NCBI GenBank assembly: GCA_947493995.1
Contig: CANLTJ010000002.1
Coordinates: 124,001 to 188,000 of the forward strand
From: an uncultured Arachnia sp.
GTDB lineage: Bacteria > Actinomycetota > Actinomycetes > Propionibacteriales > Propionibacteriaceae
Reading direction: 5' to 3'
DNA: 64,000 nt
Both the position numbers and the translations under genes were made by a program. Each line of letters begins with the position of its first letter. Within the stretch, counting starts at the first letter, position 1. Positions 50,589 through 59,744 of this stretch are shown one piece after another. The notes below the pieces were generated by a model, which was not told the DNA's origin, did not search any database, and saw only the letters and a program-made list of their open reading frames with translations.

Positions 50589-51706
50589 CGGGGATAGAGA
50601 CCCAGTCTGCGCAGGCGGTTGACGAATCCCCGGAGGAACTGCACGAAACCGTAAGAGTTCCGGTAGGCGCGGAAACTGGATGCTGGCTCGTCCACAATTT
50701 CATCAAGCTGCTCTGCGGTGAGCGACAGCTTCTCACGAATAAGGATCTCATCCTCAGCGCGGAGCTGTTCGCTGTAGTCGCTGCCGGATACCGCGGCCAA
50801 CGCAGCCGCACGTGTCATCTGACCCGAATTGATCAAGTCGGAATAATGCCCTCGTCGTTTGTCTATCCCAAACTTCCGCAACAGGTAGAACCCCTGCACC
50901 CATCGAGTGAAGATCGATTCGTAGTGCTTGCCCTCGTATGGCACCCAGCCGAGCTGTTCAACGAGATCATCCACGGCTTTTGACTTGTCATAGTCAAGGT
51001 AATTGAGAATCGAGACGATCCTGACGCGTCGAACCAGTGTCGTCCACGCGAGCGTGCCGAAACCACAGTGGGGATACGTTCGCAATGAAACCCTCCCGAA
51101 GCGACGGTGAACATCTCGGATGTAGCGCCAGTCGGAGTGCCCGTACGACCACGAAGGTACGCTGATGGACTCCGTGGCGAAGTTCATCCCCGAAATGATG
51201 AACCGCACCCTGTGCTTGCGTGCCACTCTCCAGAGTGTCGCCTGGATCGCATGATCGCTCGGGATGTCCGCATCCGGAGTTGATGCCTTGAGGAAAGACC
51301 GCTGCAAATCGTAGAACTCGTCGGACCGCGGCACCTCAGTGTGAATATCGATCTCGAGAACTCGGAGCAGCCGCTCCATGTTCAGTTCGGCGAGGGGGGA
51401 GTTCCATCCGTTGTCGACGTGGACGGCGAGCGGTCGCAGTCCGAGCCGTTTCGCCTGAAGCGCGACGTAAGAGCTGTCGACACCGCCGCTGACTCCGATG
51501 ATGCAGTCGTACTGTTTTCCTTGCCCCGCATGAGAAATGGTGGCGACGAGTTGTGCGAGCTTGGCGGGCCGTTGCTCCTGTGGGACAACTCTTGCGTCAA
51601 GGAGAGCGTCGTAGCGCACGCAGTGGTTGCAGACCCCATCTACCAGCACCAGAGCAGGATCGACGGCGGAACTCATGACACACCTGGTGCATTCTCGGGT
51701 CGTCAT
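50585..51706 (-). CDS. N-acetyl sugar amidotransferase (WbpG-like)
   Basis: PP-loop enzyme of 373 aa that turns an acetamido group of a sugar into an acetamidino group using ammonia. N-terminal zinc-type Cys pairs CTRCVM and CNHCVRYD, ATP loop GVSGGVDSSY, then IISGMNFATESI. In Pseudomonas and Campylobacter the ammonia comes from a HisH/HisF-like partner pair; no such genes are in this operon. ATG 51706 overlaps the NeuD-type stop by 4 bases. Confidence 0.9.
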   Translation of the reverse strand: MTTRECTRCVMSSAVDPALVLVDGVCNHCVRYDALLDARVVPQEQRPAKLAQLVATISHAGQGKQYDCIIGVSGGVDSSYVALQAKRLGLRPLAVHVDNGWNSPLAELNMERLLRVLEIDIHTEVPRSDEFYDLQRSFLKASTPDADIPSDHAIQATLWRVARKHRVRFIISGMNFATESISVPSWSYGHSDWRYIRDVHRRFGRVSLRTYPHCGFGTLAWTTLVRRVRIVSILNYLDYDKSKAVDDLVEQLGWVPYEGKHYESIFTRWVQGFYLLRKFGIDKRRGHYSDLINSGQMTRAAALAAVSGSDYSEQLRAEDEILIREKLSLTAEQLDEIVDEPASSFRAYRNSYGFVQFLRGFVNRLRRLGLYPR

Positions 51707-52344
51707 CGGGCAGGCACCCCCTTGACGGTGGCCCCCGCTGCGACGTCCTTGGTGACGCATGCGGCGGCGCCCACGGTTGACCCTGCACCGATGGTGAGGC
51801 CTTGCAGCACGGTGGAGCCAGCTCCAAGAAGCGTGCCGGTCTGCACGACCACATTGCCTGACACGATCGCGCCGGGGTTGACGGAAACGAAGTGTTCAAG
51901 GGTCGCATCATGCCCGACGATGCTTCCCGGATTGAGATGTACATGATCACCGAGGGTCACATTCGTTGAGACCTGCACCCCCGAGGTGATGACGACGCCG
52001 GCGCCGATCCGTGCCTGCGATCCGACGAGGGCGCGTGGATGGATGAGGGAGGTGGCTCGCACTCCTGCATCCCTCAGGCGCGTCGCCATTCGCTTGCGGA
52101 GGACGGGTGAGCCGATCGCAACGATGAAGTGCTCATCACCGCTTACCGTGGGCACCCACTGTTCCGTGCTGCCGAGGTAGGGCACGCCGCGGTTGGCCAG
52201 CCGTCGAAGATCAATGTCGCGCGGTTGGTCGTCGACAACACCCAACAGTTCCAGCGGTTCACCAGCTGCCAGGAGCGCCTCGACGACGTCGAGAGTCTCC
52301 CGCCCAAATCCGCCAGCGCCAATGATCGCGATCTGCTCAGGCAT
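51703..52344 (-). CDS. pglD: NeuD/PglD-type sugar O/N-acetyltransferase
   Basis: Protein of 213 aa. N-terminal Rossmann-like part (IAIIGAGGFGRETLDVVEAL) binds the sugar nucleotide and the left-handed beta helix with hexapeptide repeats (GAGVVITSGVQVSTNVTLGD) binds acetyl-CoA. With the aminotransferase and dehydratase in the same operon it should N-acetylate the 4-amino sugar to UDP-N,N'-diacetylbacillosamine. The catalytic His is probably in NPGSIVGHDATLEHF. Symbol by pathway context. Confidence 0.85.
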   Translation of the reverse strand: MPEQIAIIGAGGFGRETLDVVEALLAAGEPLELLGVVDDQPRDIDLRRLANRGVPYLGSTEQWVPTVSGDEHFIVAIGSPVLRKRMATRLRDAGVRATSLIHPRALVGSQARIGAGVVITSGVQVSTNVTLGDHVHLNPGSIVGHDATLEHFVSVNPGAIVSGNVVVQTGTLLGAGSTVLQGLTIGAGSTVGAAACVTKDVAAGATVKGVPAR

Positions 52345-52954
52345 CTGCCTCTCCGAACTTCCCCATCGTCGCGTGTCCTTCCGCGCTGATGCCTTCGAAC
52401 CTGATCACCGAGCGAACAGTGCGAACCAGGATCTGAACGTCGAGTGCGAGGCTGCGTTGGTCGACATACTGAACGTCAAGCGCGAATCGTTCCTCCCAGG
52501 CCACTTCATTGCGACCTCTCGCTTGCGCAAGCCCAGTGATGCCGGGGCGCACCTCATGTCGCCTCGACTGCTCAGGCGTATAGCGTTCCAGGTACTCGAC
52601 GAGCAGGGGGCGGGGGCCCACCAGACTCATGTCCCCCTTCAGAACATTCCACAACGTGGGCAGCTCATCGAGACTCATGGCCCGCAGGAAGCGTCCGACT
52701 CTGGTCAGCCGTTGTGCATCGGTCTGGCGTTTCTCGCCCGGGAGCAGCATGGTGCGAAACTTCACAAGCTCGAAGACCACCCCATCACGGCCAGGACGTT
52801 GTTGTTGGAACAGCACCGGACGGCCATGGGTAAACAGCACGAGCCCTGCCGTCGCTAGTTGCACGGGTGCCGTGACGATCAGTCCAACAGCGGCCCCCGT
52901 TACATCCAGGACACGCTTGATGACGTCGTACGGCTTGGCCTCAGGCCGCGACAC
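52337..52954 (-). CDS. pglC: Undecaprenyl-phosphate sugar phosphotransferase (PglC-like)
   Basis: Small monotopic phosphoglycosyl transferase. One N-terminal hydrophobic segment (DVTGAAVGLIVTAPVQLATA), then the cytoplasmic core: LVKFRTML, LRAMSLDELPTLWNVLKGDM with the catalytic Asp-Glu pair, SLVGPRPLL, and PGITGLAQ. It moves the first phospho-sugar, likely diacetylbacillosamine, to undecaprenyl phosphate. GTG 52954 gives a 14-base overlap with the preceding gene and 205 aa; an ATG at 52999 would add 15 residues. Confidence 0.9.
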   Translation of the reverse strand: MSRPEAKPYDVIKRVLDVTGAAVGLIVTAPVQLATAGLVLFTHGRPVLFQQQRPGRDGVVFELVKFRTMLLPGEKRQTDAQRLTRVGRFLRAMSLDELPTLWNVLKGDMSLVGPRPLLVEYLERYTPEQSRRHEVRPGITGLAQARGRNEVAWEERFALDVQYVDQRSLALDVQILVRTVRSVIRFEGISAEGHATMGKFGEADA

Positions 52955-54098
52955 GATTGCCCCGCAAGAATTGGGTGACAGCGATGTCGATCGATTCAAT
53001 TTGATCGCTACTCAGCGCGGAGCCACTTGGCAGGGAGAGGCCGTCCCGGAACAATCGCTCACTGACGCCATGAATGAACGCACGGGCATACGCATGAACA
53101 GGCTGTAGATGCATGGGCTTCCAGAACGGCCTAGCTTCAATTCCGGCCGCAGCGAGCGAGCACCGCAACTCATCGCTGGTGAATCTGGAACGTTCAGAAT
53201 TGATCAGGATGGAGGACAACCAGAAGTTGTCCCGTGTGGGACCACCGTCGACGCCAGAGGGTTCACCGAAAACCGTCACGCCTGGAACGGGGGTGAAGAG
53301 CTCGCGGTAGTAGGCGCGCATGGAGCGACGCCTCTCGATCATTGAGTCCAAACGTCCCAACTGGGCACGGCCGAGTGCCGCCAAGACGTTGGACAAGCGA
53401 TAGTTGTAACCGATCTCGGTGTGCTCGTAGTGGGCCTTGGGCTGACGAGCCTGGGTCGCCAGGTATCGGATCCTCCCCGCCATGGCTGCGTCGTCGGTCA
53501 GGAGTGCTCCTCCTCCCGATGTGGTCATGATCTTGTTGCCGTTGAATGACAGTGCAGCGGCTTCACCGAAGGCAGCTGAGGATCGTCCGTTGCGAGTGGC
53601 GCCGAGGGACTCCGCTGCGTCGGAGAGCACCGGGACCCCGCGCGAAGCGGCAATGGCGTGGATGCGTTCGTGGTCTGCCACCTTGCCGAAGAGGTCCACC
53701 GGCACGACCGCCTTCACCGTACGGTTCTCTCGTCCGAGCACGACGAAGGCCTCCTCGAGAAGCTCGGGGTCGAGATTTCCTGTGTCATCACAGTCCACGA
53801 AGACCGGCTCTGCGCCGGTGTACACGATGGAGTTGGCAGTGGCGGCAAACGTCATGGTCGAGGTGAGGACCGCGTCCCCGGGGCCGACTCCCAGGGCGAT
53901 CAATCCCAGGTGTAGAGCCGCAGTTCCTGACGAGAGTGCCACAGCGTGCTGTCGTCCGGTGTAGTTGGCAAGCTCTGTTTCAAATGCATCAACTTCGGGG
54001 CCCAGAGGTGCCACCCATCCAGATCGAATCGCACGGACAAGTGCTTCCTCTTCAGCCTGTCCTGTATCCGGCGACGACATCAGTATTCTGTCGTTCAT
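52941..54098 (-). CDS. pglE: DegT/DnrJ/EryC1 sugar aminotransferase (PglE-like)
   Basis: PLP enzyme of 385 aa converting the 4-keto sugar to a 4-amino sugar. Motifs: AVALSSGTAALHLGLIALGV, DAAESLGATRNG, and the PLP lysine in LSFNGNKIMTTSGGGALLT. GYNYRLSNVLAALGRAQL follows as in the family. Stop and start overlap the neighbours. The gene order F-E-C-D is that of known bacillosamine clusters. Confidence 0.92.
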   Translation of the reverse strand: MNDRILMSSPDTGQAEEEALVRAIRSGWVAPLGPEVDAFETELANYTGRQHAVALSSGTAALHLGLIALGVGPGDAVLTSTMTFAATANSIVYTGAEPVFVDCDDTGNLDPELLEEAFVVLGRENRTVKAVVPVDLFGKVADHERIHAIAASRGVPVLSDAAESLGATRNGRSSAAFGEAAALSFNGNKIMTTSGGGALLTDDAAMAGRIRYLATQARQPKAHYEHTEIGYNYRLSNVLAALGRAQLGRLDSMIERRRSMRAYYRELFTPVPGVTVFGEPSGVDGGPTRDNFWLSSILINSERSRFTSDELRCSLAAAGIEARPFWKPMHLQPVHAYARAFIHGVSERLFRDGLSLPSGSALSSDQIESIDIAVTQFLRGNRVAA

Positions 54099-55948
54099 AC
54101 CTGGGTCCCATGGGCGCGAAGGTGTCGTGCGGACTTGGCGGGGCGGAAGTGGTAGACGTTGCGCTCCGGGGCAGTGGCGGCCATGGCATCGCCCGGTTCT
54201 CTCGGAGCCACGTGCACTGATGAGATCAGCGGGTGAGCGCTCGGGGCTGACTCTTCTGCGGTGCTGAAGAGCGCCTCGTGCAGCTTTTCACCCTCCCGCA
54301 GGCCAGTGATGCGCACCTCAACGTCCTTGCCGGAGTCACGGATGAGCCGTCTTGCCAAGTCGAGGATGCGGACGGGTTCACCCATGTTGAGAACGAGGAC
54401 TTGGCCGCGTCCACCAATGGCTCCGGCCTGGATCACCAGTTGGCAGGCCTCAGGGATTGTCATGAAGTATCGAGTTATGTCCGGATGCACAACGGTGACC
54501 GGACCGCCCTGATCAATTTGTTGTGTGAAGGTGTGGAGGACCGACCCTCGCGAACCGAGGACGTTCCCGAATCTGACGGACAGGTAGTTGCCGTTGCAGT
54601 TCCCTGCAAACCATGCGGTCAGCTCCTCCGCTCGACGTTTGGTTTTACCCAGGACGCTGGTGGGATCGGCCGCCTTGTCGGTGGAAATGTTGACGAAAGT
54701 GTCAACTCCGACTGCAGCCGCACACTCCAGGACATTCAATGTTCCATGAACGTTGGTCTTCCAACCTTCCTCCGGGTACTGCTCCAGAAGGGGAAGGTGT
54801 TTGAGAGCTCCCGCATGGAAGACGACCTGCGGGACGTGGTCGTCGAACACCTTCTTCAACGCCGACTTATCCCGGATGTCACACAGCACCATGTCGGGCG
54901 TATCTAGAAGTCCTCGTCCGTACAGAGCCAGTTGCACGGAGTGGAGTGCGGATTCGTCCCTGTCCAGACAGACGAGTTCCTTGGGACCGAATTGATGCAC
55001 TTGCCGCGCAATCTCGGATCCGATCGATCCGCCCGCTCCGGTGATCATCACCACTTTGCCACGTACATAGTCAGCGATCGCGTCAAGGTCGGTCGTGATG
55101 GGAGTCCGGCCCAGAAGCTCCGTCACATTGAATTCGCGTATGTCTCCAAGCCCGAGTTCGCCACCCGACCATTCGCGGAGTGGAGGCAGCACCAGCATTC
55201 TGATGTTGGCGGCTTCGAGCTCCGCCGAAAGGGCCTTGAGGAAGTCGGCCGAAGCGGTAGGCATGGCCACCAGCACGGCGCTCGCGTTCAGAACCCTCGC
55301 CTGGGACACCAAGTGCTCGCGATTTCCGACAACGCGGCCGAATTCATATTTGCGCTGGCGCTTCCGTGGGTCGTCGTCGATCAGTCCAACCACGTGATAC
55401 GGGCTGTCGGGATCCTCGAAGAAGAGACTGCCCACCTGATGCCCTGCGTTGCCCGCACCGTAGAGCAGGATGCGCTCCCCCTGACGAGCCGCCTTGCTGC
55501 GTTGGACGAGCTGGATGGCCACGGCTCTTGCGGCGAAGCGAGCCGCCATCATGAGCAGGAGCGTCATGAGCGGTGAGAGGAATCCCACCCCTCGGGGAAA
55601 GCTGGGCACACCGATGATGAATGCCATGCCGACGAGGAATCCGACCGCCAGCGTGACGGTGCCCAGGGTGGACGCCTCGACGAAGCTGCCGACACGGTTG
55701 GAACCACCGTACACCCCGGTCATCCACCCCGAGAGCATGTGGAGGGCGGCTGCGATGACACTGTAGAGCACGATGGTCGACCACTGAACGGCGTTCAAAT
55801 CGAAGTCGTAGCGGAAGACGGCCAGGGCGAAGGATGCTCCGAACCAGCAGAGCGCGTCAATGATGCTGAGCGTCAGGTAGACATCCATGCGCTCCAAGAA
55901 TGTCCTGGATGTTTCGTGATCCGTTCCGCCCGTTTGCTGGGACGTCAT
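54095..55948 (-). CDS. pglF: Membrane UDP-sugar 4,6-dehydratase (PglF/CapD type)
   Basis: Protein of 617 aa. Four N-terminal membrane helices (about residues 20-135), a first nucleotide-binding domain (LLYGAGNAGHQVGSLFF), then the SDR domain from about residue 285 with VVMITGAGGSIGSEIARQVH. Catalytic residues include STDKAADPTSVLGKTKR (family Met/Tyr replaced by the S-T-D-K...K pattern). Makes the UDP-4-keto-6-deoxy sugar, first step to bacillosamine. ATG 55948 overlaps the kinase stop by 4 bases. Confidence 0.93.
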   Translation of the reverse strand: MTSQQTGGTDHETSRTFLERMDVYLTLSIIDALCWFGASFALAVFRYDFDLNAVQWSTIVLYSVIAAALHMLSGWMTGVYGGSNRVGSFVEASTLGTVTLAVGFLVGMAFIIGVPSFPRGVGFLSPLMTLLLMMAARFAARAVAIQLVQRSKAARQGERILLYGAGNAGHQVGSLFFEDPDSPYHVVGLIDDDPRKRQRKYEFGRVVGNREHLVSQARVLNASAVLVAMPTASADFLKALSAELEAANIRMLVLPPLREWSGGELGLGDIREFNVTELLGRTPITTDLDAIADYVRGKVVMITGAGGSIGSEIARQVHQFGPKELVCLDRDESALHSVQLALYGRGLLDTPDMVLCDIRDKSALKKVFDDHVPQVVFHAGALKHLPLLEQYPEEGWKTNVHGTLNVLECAAAVGVDTFVNISTDKAADPTSVLGKTKRRAEELTAWFAGNCNGNYLSVRFGNVLGSRGSVLHTFTQQIDQGGPVTVVHPDITRYFMTIPEACQLVIQAGAIGGRGQVLVLNMGEPVRILDLARRLIRDSGKDVEVRITGLREGEKLHEALFSTAEESAPSAHPLISSVHVAPREPGDAMAATAPERNVYHFRPAKSARHLRAHGTQV

Positions 55949-57393
55949 GGTTGCGGCTCCAGCACAGGTTGTGTCGCAGTTGCGGCCGTTCGTCCTTCGC
56001 ACGCTCGCGCTCGACTGCCGGGTGCGGGCTGTGTTGTTGTCGCGGAGGCGTACTCCGCGTAGTAGTTCGTGAAGTAGCCGTCCCCCGTCGTCGGCACATC
56101 GTTCAACACCACGCCCAGCAGAGTCACGGATCCCGCCTCCAGCAGCTTCCTCGCCTGCTCGAACTCGGGTTGCTTCACCATTCCCGAGCGCGCCACCATG
56201 ACGGCTCCCGCTGTCTGACCGGCAAGCACGACGGCGTCAGTCACCGGCAGCAGCGGGGGCACATCGAAGAGGACGTGATCGTACTGGCGCTCCACCGTCG
56301 TCAGAACCTTTGCCATCGCTTCGGAACCGAGGAGTTCCGACGGATTGGGAGGCACGGTGCCCGAGGGGAGCACGGCCAGAGTGCCGGGATGAACGTCGAT
56401 CACCATCTCTTCCAGCTTTTCCCGCCCGGTCAGGACATCCGTCAAACCGAATTCGTTGTCCACACCCATGCGCTCTGCCACCTGAGGGCGGCGAAGGTCC
56501 GCGTCGACGACAAGTACGGATTCACCGGCCTGTGCCAAGGCTCGGGCGAGATTGACAACGGTCTGCGTCTTGCCCTCACCGGCGACGGCTGATGTGATCA
56601 CCATGGAGGGCCGACGCTCACCGCCCAGACCAATGAAGCCCACGTTGGTTCGGAGCCGCCGGTAGGCCTCAGCGTTGACCCATCGGGAATCCCCCACCTC
56701 GACGCCATGTGTACTCGAGTCCTTGACGTGGCCGATAGAGCCAAGAATCGGTGATGCCGTCAACGCCTCAAGGTCAGAGGCGGTCCTGACACGAGTGTCA
56801 AGCACAGTGCGGAACACCGCCTGTCCCACGCCAAGCAACAAGCCGAAGACCATACCCAGTGCGAGGTTCACGGCGGGACGAGGAGTCGTCGGGGTTGTCG
56901 GTGCGACCGCCGGATCGATGACGCTGGCAGCGACCAAACCCGTGCCTGATCCGTCATTCGGTGACAGCTGGTCCACGGCGCGGGCCAGACTGATCGCCAC
57001 GGCATCGGCGACGCGCGCGGCCTGCATGGGATCACCGTCAGTCGCCGACACGTCGATGAGCGAAGTGGCTGTGGGTGACGTGACCGCCAATTTATCGGCC
57101 AGTTGCAAGGGCGTCAGATCCAGAGACAGGTATTCAATGACAGGGGTCAAGACCACCGAGGTGGTGGCCACGCTCACGAACGACTCCACCTGACGCTCAG
57201 CATAGGTGGCACCTTGGGACAACTCACCCGCCGAATCGCCACTTTCGACAGTCAGGAAGAGGGCGGAAGACGCCGTATAGACGGGTTTTTGAGCGAAGGT
57301 GATGGCTGCCGCAACGACCACACAGATGAGAAGCGTCGCAATTACGCTGCGCCAATGGCGCCGCACGATGCTCAGGTATTGATGCAACTCCAT
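55945..57393 (-). CDS. Wzz-type chain-length regulator fused to BY tyrosine kinase
   Basis: Protein of 482 aa. N-terminal Wzz domain with helix 1 (about residues 17-34) and helix 2 (about 175-192, near PTTPTTPRPAVNLALGMVFG), then a cytoplasmic bacterial tyrosine kinase: Walker A SAVAGEGKTQTVVN, Walker A' VLVVDADLRRP, Walker B HVLFDVPPLLP. The Tyr cluster YFTNYYAEY is the autophosphorylation site, followed by a 35-residue tail. It controls polymer length and export. First gene of the glycan operon; the divergent phosphatase is the likely antagonist. Confidence 0.93.
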   Translation of the reverse strand: MELHQYLSIVRRHWRSVIATLLICVVVAAAITFAQKPVYTASSALFLTVESGDSAGELSQGATYAERQVESFVSVATTSVVLTPVIEYLSLDLTPLQLADKLAVTSPTATSLIDVSATDGDPMQAARVADAVAISLARAVDQLSPNDGSGTGLVAASVIDPAVAPTTPTTPRPAVNLALGMVFGLLLGVGQAVFRTVLDTRVRTASDLEALTASPILGSIGHVKDSSTHGVEVGDSRWVNAEAYRRLRTNVGFIGLGGERRPSMVITSAVAGEGKTQTVVNLARALAQAGESVLVVDADLRRPQVAERMGVDNEFGLTDVLTGREKLEEMVIDVHPGTLAVLPSGTVPPNPSELLGSEAMAKVLTTVERQYDHVLFDVPPLLPVTDAVVLAGQTAGAVMVARSGMVKQPEFEQARKLLEAGSVTLLGVVLNDVPTTGDGYFTNYYAEYASATTTQPAPGSRARACEGRTAATATQPVLEPQP

Positions 57394-57915
57394 TGGGGGA
57401 CCTCAGCAGAGAAAGGAGTGAACATTCAGGGACAGGATCCGTTGCCTGGGCTGGCCCAAGCAGCTTCAACTGCCGTATTCATCCTAAGCTGGCAGGAGCC
57501 ACCCACCTAAAGTGTTGGCAAGCATTTCGATTCCGCAATCAGCGTCCAGAACGCCAGGGCGGTGGCGACGGCTCCACATCCGGCAACCTGTTCGTCCGGG
57601 CTCACCGACAGTATCTTCCCTAGTCGCAACCGCTTTGGGCACGGTCATCTCGCGCAAGACCATTTCGCTGTCCCGACCCATGGAAAATCGGCAACGCCAC
57701 TTCCCACGACTCATCGGCTCCGGCGAGGACGGAAACAGTAGACCGAAGTGATTCGTATTGGCGAGCGAATCAACCATGACGGATCGCCTATCGCCATTGA
57801 TCCATGCTCCGCTAATCCGTCATTATCCAAATCGCACAATTTCGCGCACTCAACTGTCGTCGCGCCGAGCGAGAGATAGCGTGGTCGCCTCGGGTGAAAG
57901 AAGGAGCTGTTGCGA
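57394..57915. promoter_or_regulatory. Divergent control region of the glycan locus
   Basis: No gene supported in 522 bases between the BY-kinase and phosphatase genes. Two perfect inverted repeats stand out: GATTCG/CGAATC (57750-57755, 57766-57771, 10-base spacer) and ATGACGGAT/ATCCGTCAT (57776-57784, 57815-57823, 30-base spacer). They sit next to each other, 90-165 bases before the phosphatase start, and may be regulator sites for either direction. Confidence 0.5.
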
Positions 57916-58527
57916 ATGACCCCTTCGACAGAGGGCGTGCCAGACCCACTGAAGGATGAGATCAGCGTCTCCGACGCCATGCCGATCCGAAACCCCTATT
58001 GCATCCTGTTCGTTTGCACGGCGAACATCTGCCGATCGGCCTATGCCGGCATCATCGCCCGTGGCATCGGGATGCGCGGCGTCAAGTTCGCCTCTGCCGG
58101 TACCCATGCCCTGGTGGGCGAAGGTATCGATCCGCCTATGGCGGCACACGTGCAGGATTGCGGCGACGTGGCCTCCCACATTGCCCGCGAACTCACCCGG
58201 GAACTCGTGGAGGAGGCCGATCTGGTGCTGACCATGGGAGTGGGTCACCGTCGCTATATCCTCGATGAGTGGCCAATCGCTGGACGGAAGGTGTTCCTGA
58301 TGGGGCATGTGGCCCGCGAGATGGCGCGTTTGCCGGAGTCGGTGACGTTGGACAATCTGGCGCTGCACCTGTGGAAGCATCGGAGCGCCGACCCGTCGGA
58401 CGAAGTGGCAGACCCATATCGTCGCGGCCCGCAGGCGGCAGCATACTGTGCGGCCACCATAGATGCGCATCTTGATGCCATTAGCGGTGGCCTCGACACA
58501 CTGACCGACGAGACGGAGAACCGATGA
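57916..58527 (+). CDS. Low-molecular-weight protein tyrosine phosphatase
   Basis: Protein of 203 aa. The P-loop CX5R is FVCTANICRSAYAG and the general acid Asp is in EVADPYRRG. An N-terminal extension of about 27 residues precedes the family start (CILFVCTANICRS). Such phosphatases (Wzb type) remove phosphate from BY-kinase tyrosines, and the kinase is the divergent neighbour. ATG 57916 has AAGGAG 10 bases upstream. Overlaps the next gene (ATGA). Confidence 0.92.
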   Translation: MTPSTEGVPDPLKDEISVSDAMPIRNPYCILFVCTANICRSAYAGIIARGIGMRGVKFASAGTHALVGEGIDPPMAAHVQDCGDVASHIARELTRELVEEADLVLTMGVGHRRYILDEWPIAGRKVFLMGHVAREMARLPESVTLDNLALHLWKHRSADPSDEVADPYRRGPQAAAYCAATIDAHLDAISGGLDTLTDETENR

Positions 58528-59570
58528 GCCACGGCAGCTTCCCCATGGGCGTGGACGAGGACGCCACGCCAGCAGGGCGTCGCAAGAAGCGGATGCGCGA
58601 CCGCTGGGTCCTGCTGTCGGTCATCGGCCTGGTCGTCATCGCCCTGCTCGGCGTCGGCGTCATCCTGGGGTACTACGGCAAGGCAACCAAGGACGCCCTG
58701 GACTCGGTCACCCGCGAACCGACGCTCATGCCCACCGCCACTGAGAACCGTCCCGAGCCGGTGCCCACCAAAACTGGCGAATCCAATCCCCCGCTCAACC
58801 TGGTACTCATGGGAACCGACACGCGCAACCCGGACGACGAGCGCGGCCGCTCCGACGTGTTGATGATCATGCACATTCCCGGCAACCGTCGAGAGGCCTA
58901 CCTCATCTCCTTCCCCCGCGACTACTGGGTGGACGTTCCGGGACACGGCAACGCCAAGATCAACGCTGCGTACTCCTACGGTGGCCCCGCCCTGACCGTG
59001 CAGACACTCGAATGGCTGCTCAACATTCCCATCGATCACACGGCCATCGTGGACTTCGACGGCTTCATGAACGTCATCGACGCTCTCGGTGGAGTGACGG
59101 TCACGAACCGGGAGGCCTCCTCCAGTGGCGGGTTCTCTTTCCCCGAGGGGCAGGTGGAACTCACCGGCGAGAGTGCCCTGCAGTTCGTACGTGAACGCAA
59201 GAACTTGAGCGCCGGTGACTTCAGCCGCACCGAACGCCAGCGCGACGTCCTCAAGGCCATCGTCAGCAAACTCACCTCCCGCGGCGTCCTGACCAACCCC
59301 GGGCAGTTCCGTGACGCTGTCACGACCCTGGCTCCCAACTTCACCGTGGACAGTGGCTTGGACAACGGCAGGATCGTCGACATCGGTCTGGGTATGCGGA
59401 TTACGGGTGGCGACGACATCAGATCACTGATGGCACCCGTGGACGGCATCGCGACCAGTTCCGACGGCCAGTCGATCGTGGAGATGAACGCCCAGAAACT
59501 TGACGAACTGGCCGAGGCACTACGCAACGACACCATGGATGAGTACTACAGCGCCAACAGGGACGGCTGA
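58524..59570 (+). CDS. LCP family cell-wall glycopolymer ligase
   Basis: Membrane protein of 348 aa: about 32 cytoplasmic residues, one helix (WVLLSVIGLVVIALLGVGVI), then the LCP domain (LNLVLMGTDTRNPDDERGRS, AYLISFPRDYWVDVPGHGNA, ALQFVRERKNLSAGDFSRTE) with the Arg/Asp residues that bind pyrophosphate lipid. Expected to attach the polymer made by the adjacent locus to peptidoglycan. Coupled to the phosphatase gene. The usual single-helix form, unlike the multi-helix LCP at 23159. Confidence 0.93.
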   Translation: MSHGSFPMGVDEDATPAGRRKKRMRDRWVLLSVIGLVVIALLGVGVILGYYGKATKDALDSVTREPTLMPTATENRPEPVPTKTGESNPPLNLVLMGTDTRNPDDERGRSDVLMIMHIPGNRREAYLISFPRDYWVDVPGHGNAKINAAYSYGGPALTVQTLEWLLNIPIDHTAIVDFDGFMNVIDALGGVTVTNREASSSGGFSFPEGQVELTGESALQFVRERKNLSAGDFSRTERQRDVLKAIVSKLTSRGVLTNPGQFRDAVTTLAPNFTVDSGLDNGRIVDIGLGMRITGGDDIRSLMAPVDGIATSSDGQSIVEMNAQKLDELAEALRNDTMDEYYSANRDG

Positions 59571-59654
59571 ACGGTAAGCGGCAGGAGGTGTTCAGGACCG
59601 AAACAATCCGTACCGGGCTGACCGCGACTAAACCAACGAATCAAGAAACCGTCA

Positions 59655-59744
59655 TCAGGAACCGTCTTCGAAGTTCTCCAGTATGGCTCGTAACCTGCTG
59701 ACGAAGTCGGGTAGGGCTTCGGCGGCCGTGGTGTACCAGGTCGT
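59655..59744 (-). pseudogene. C-terminal remnant of a HepT-type toxin
   Basis: In the same frame and directly after the MntA stop codon the sequence reads T-T-W-Y-T-T-A-A-E-A-L-P-D-F-V then SRLRAILENFEDGS and stop. This looks like the C-terminal helix region of HepT proteins (typically W.t....LP.L...L..IL). The part with the RX4HXY motif is missing and there is no start codon, so no toxin can be made. Confidence 0.6.

Noticed and set aside
57484..57777. 97-codon minus-strand frame in the glycan control region
   Set aside because: No ribosome site, no similarity I recognise, and it lies over the likely promoter region.
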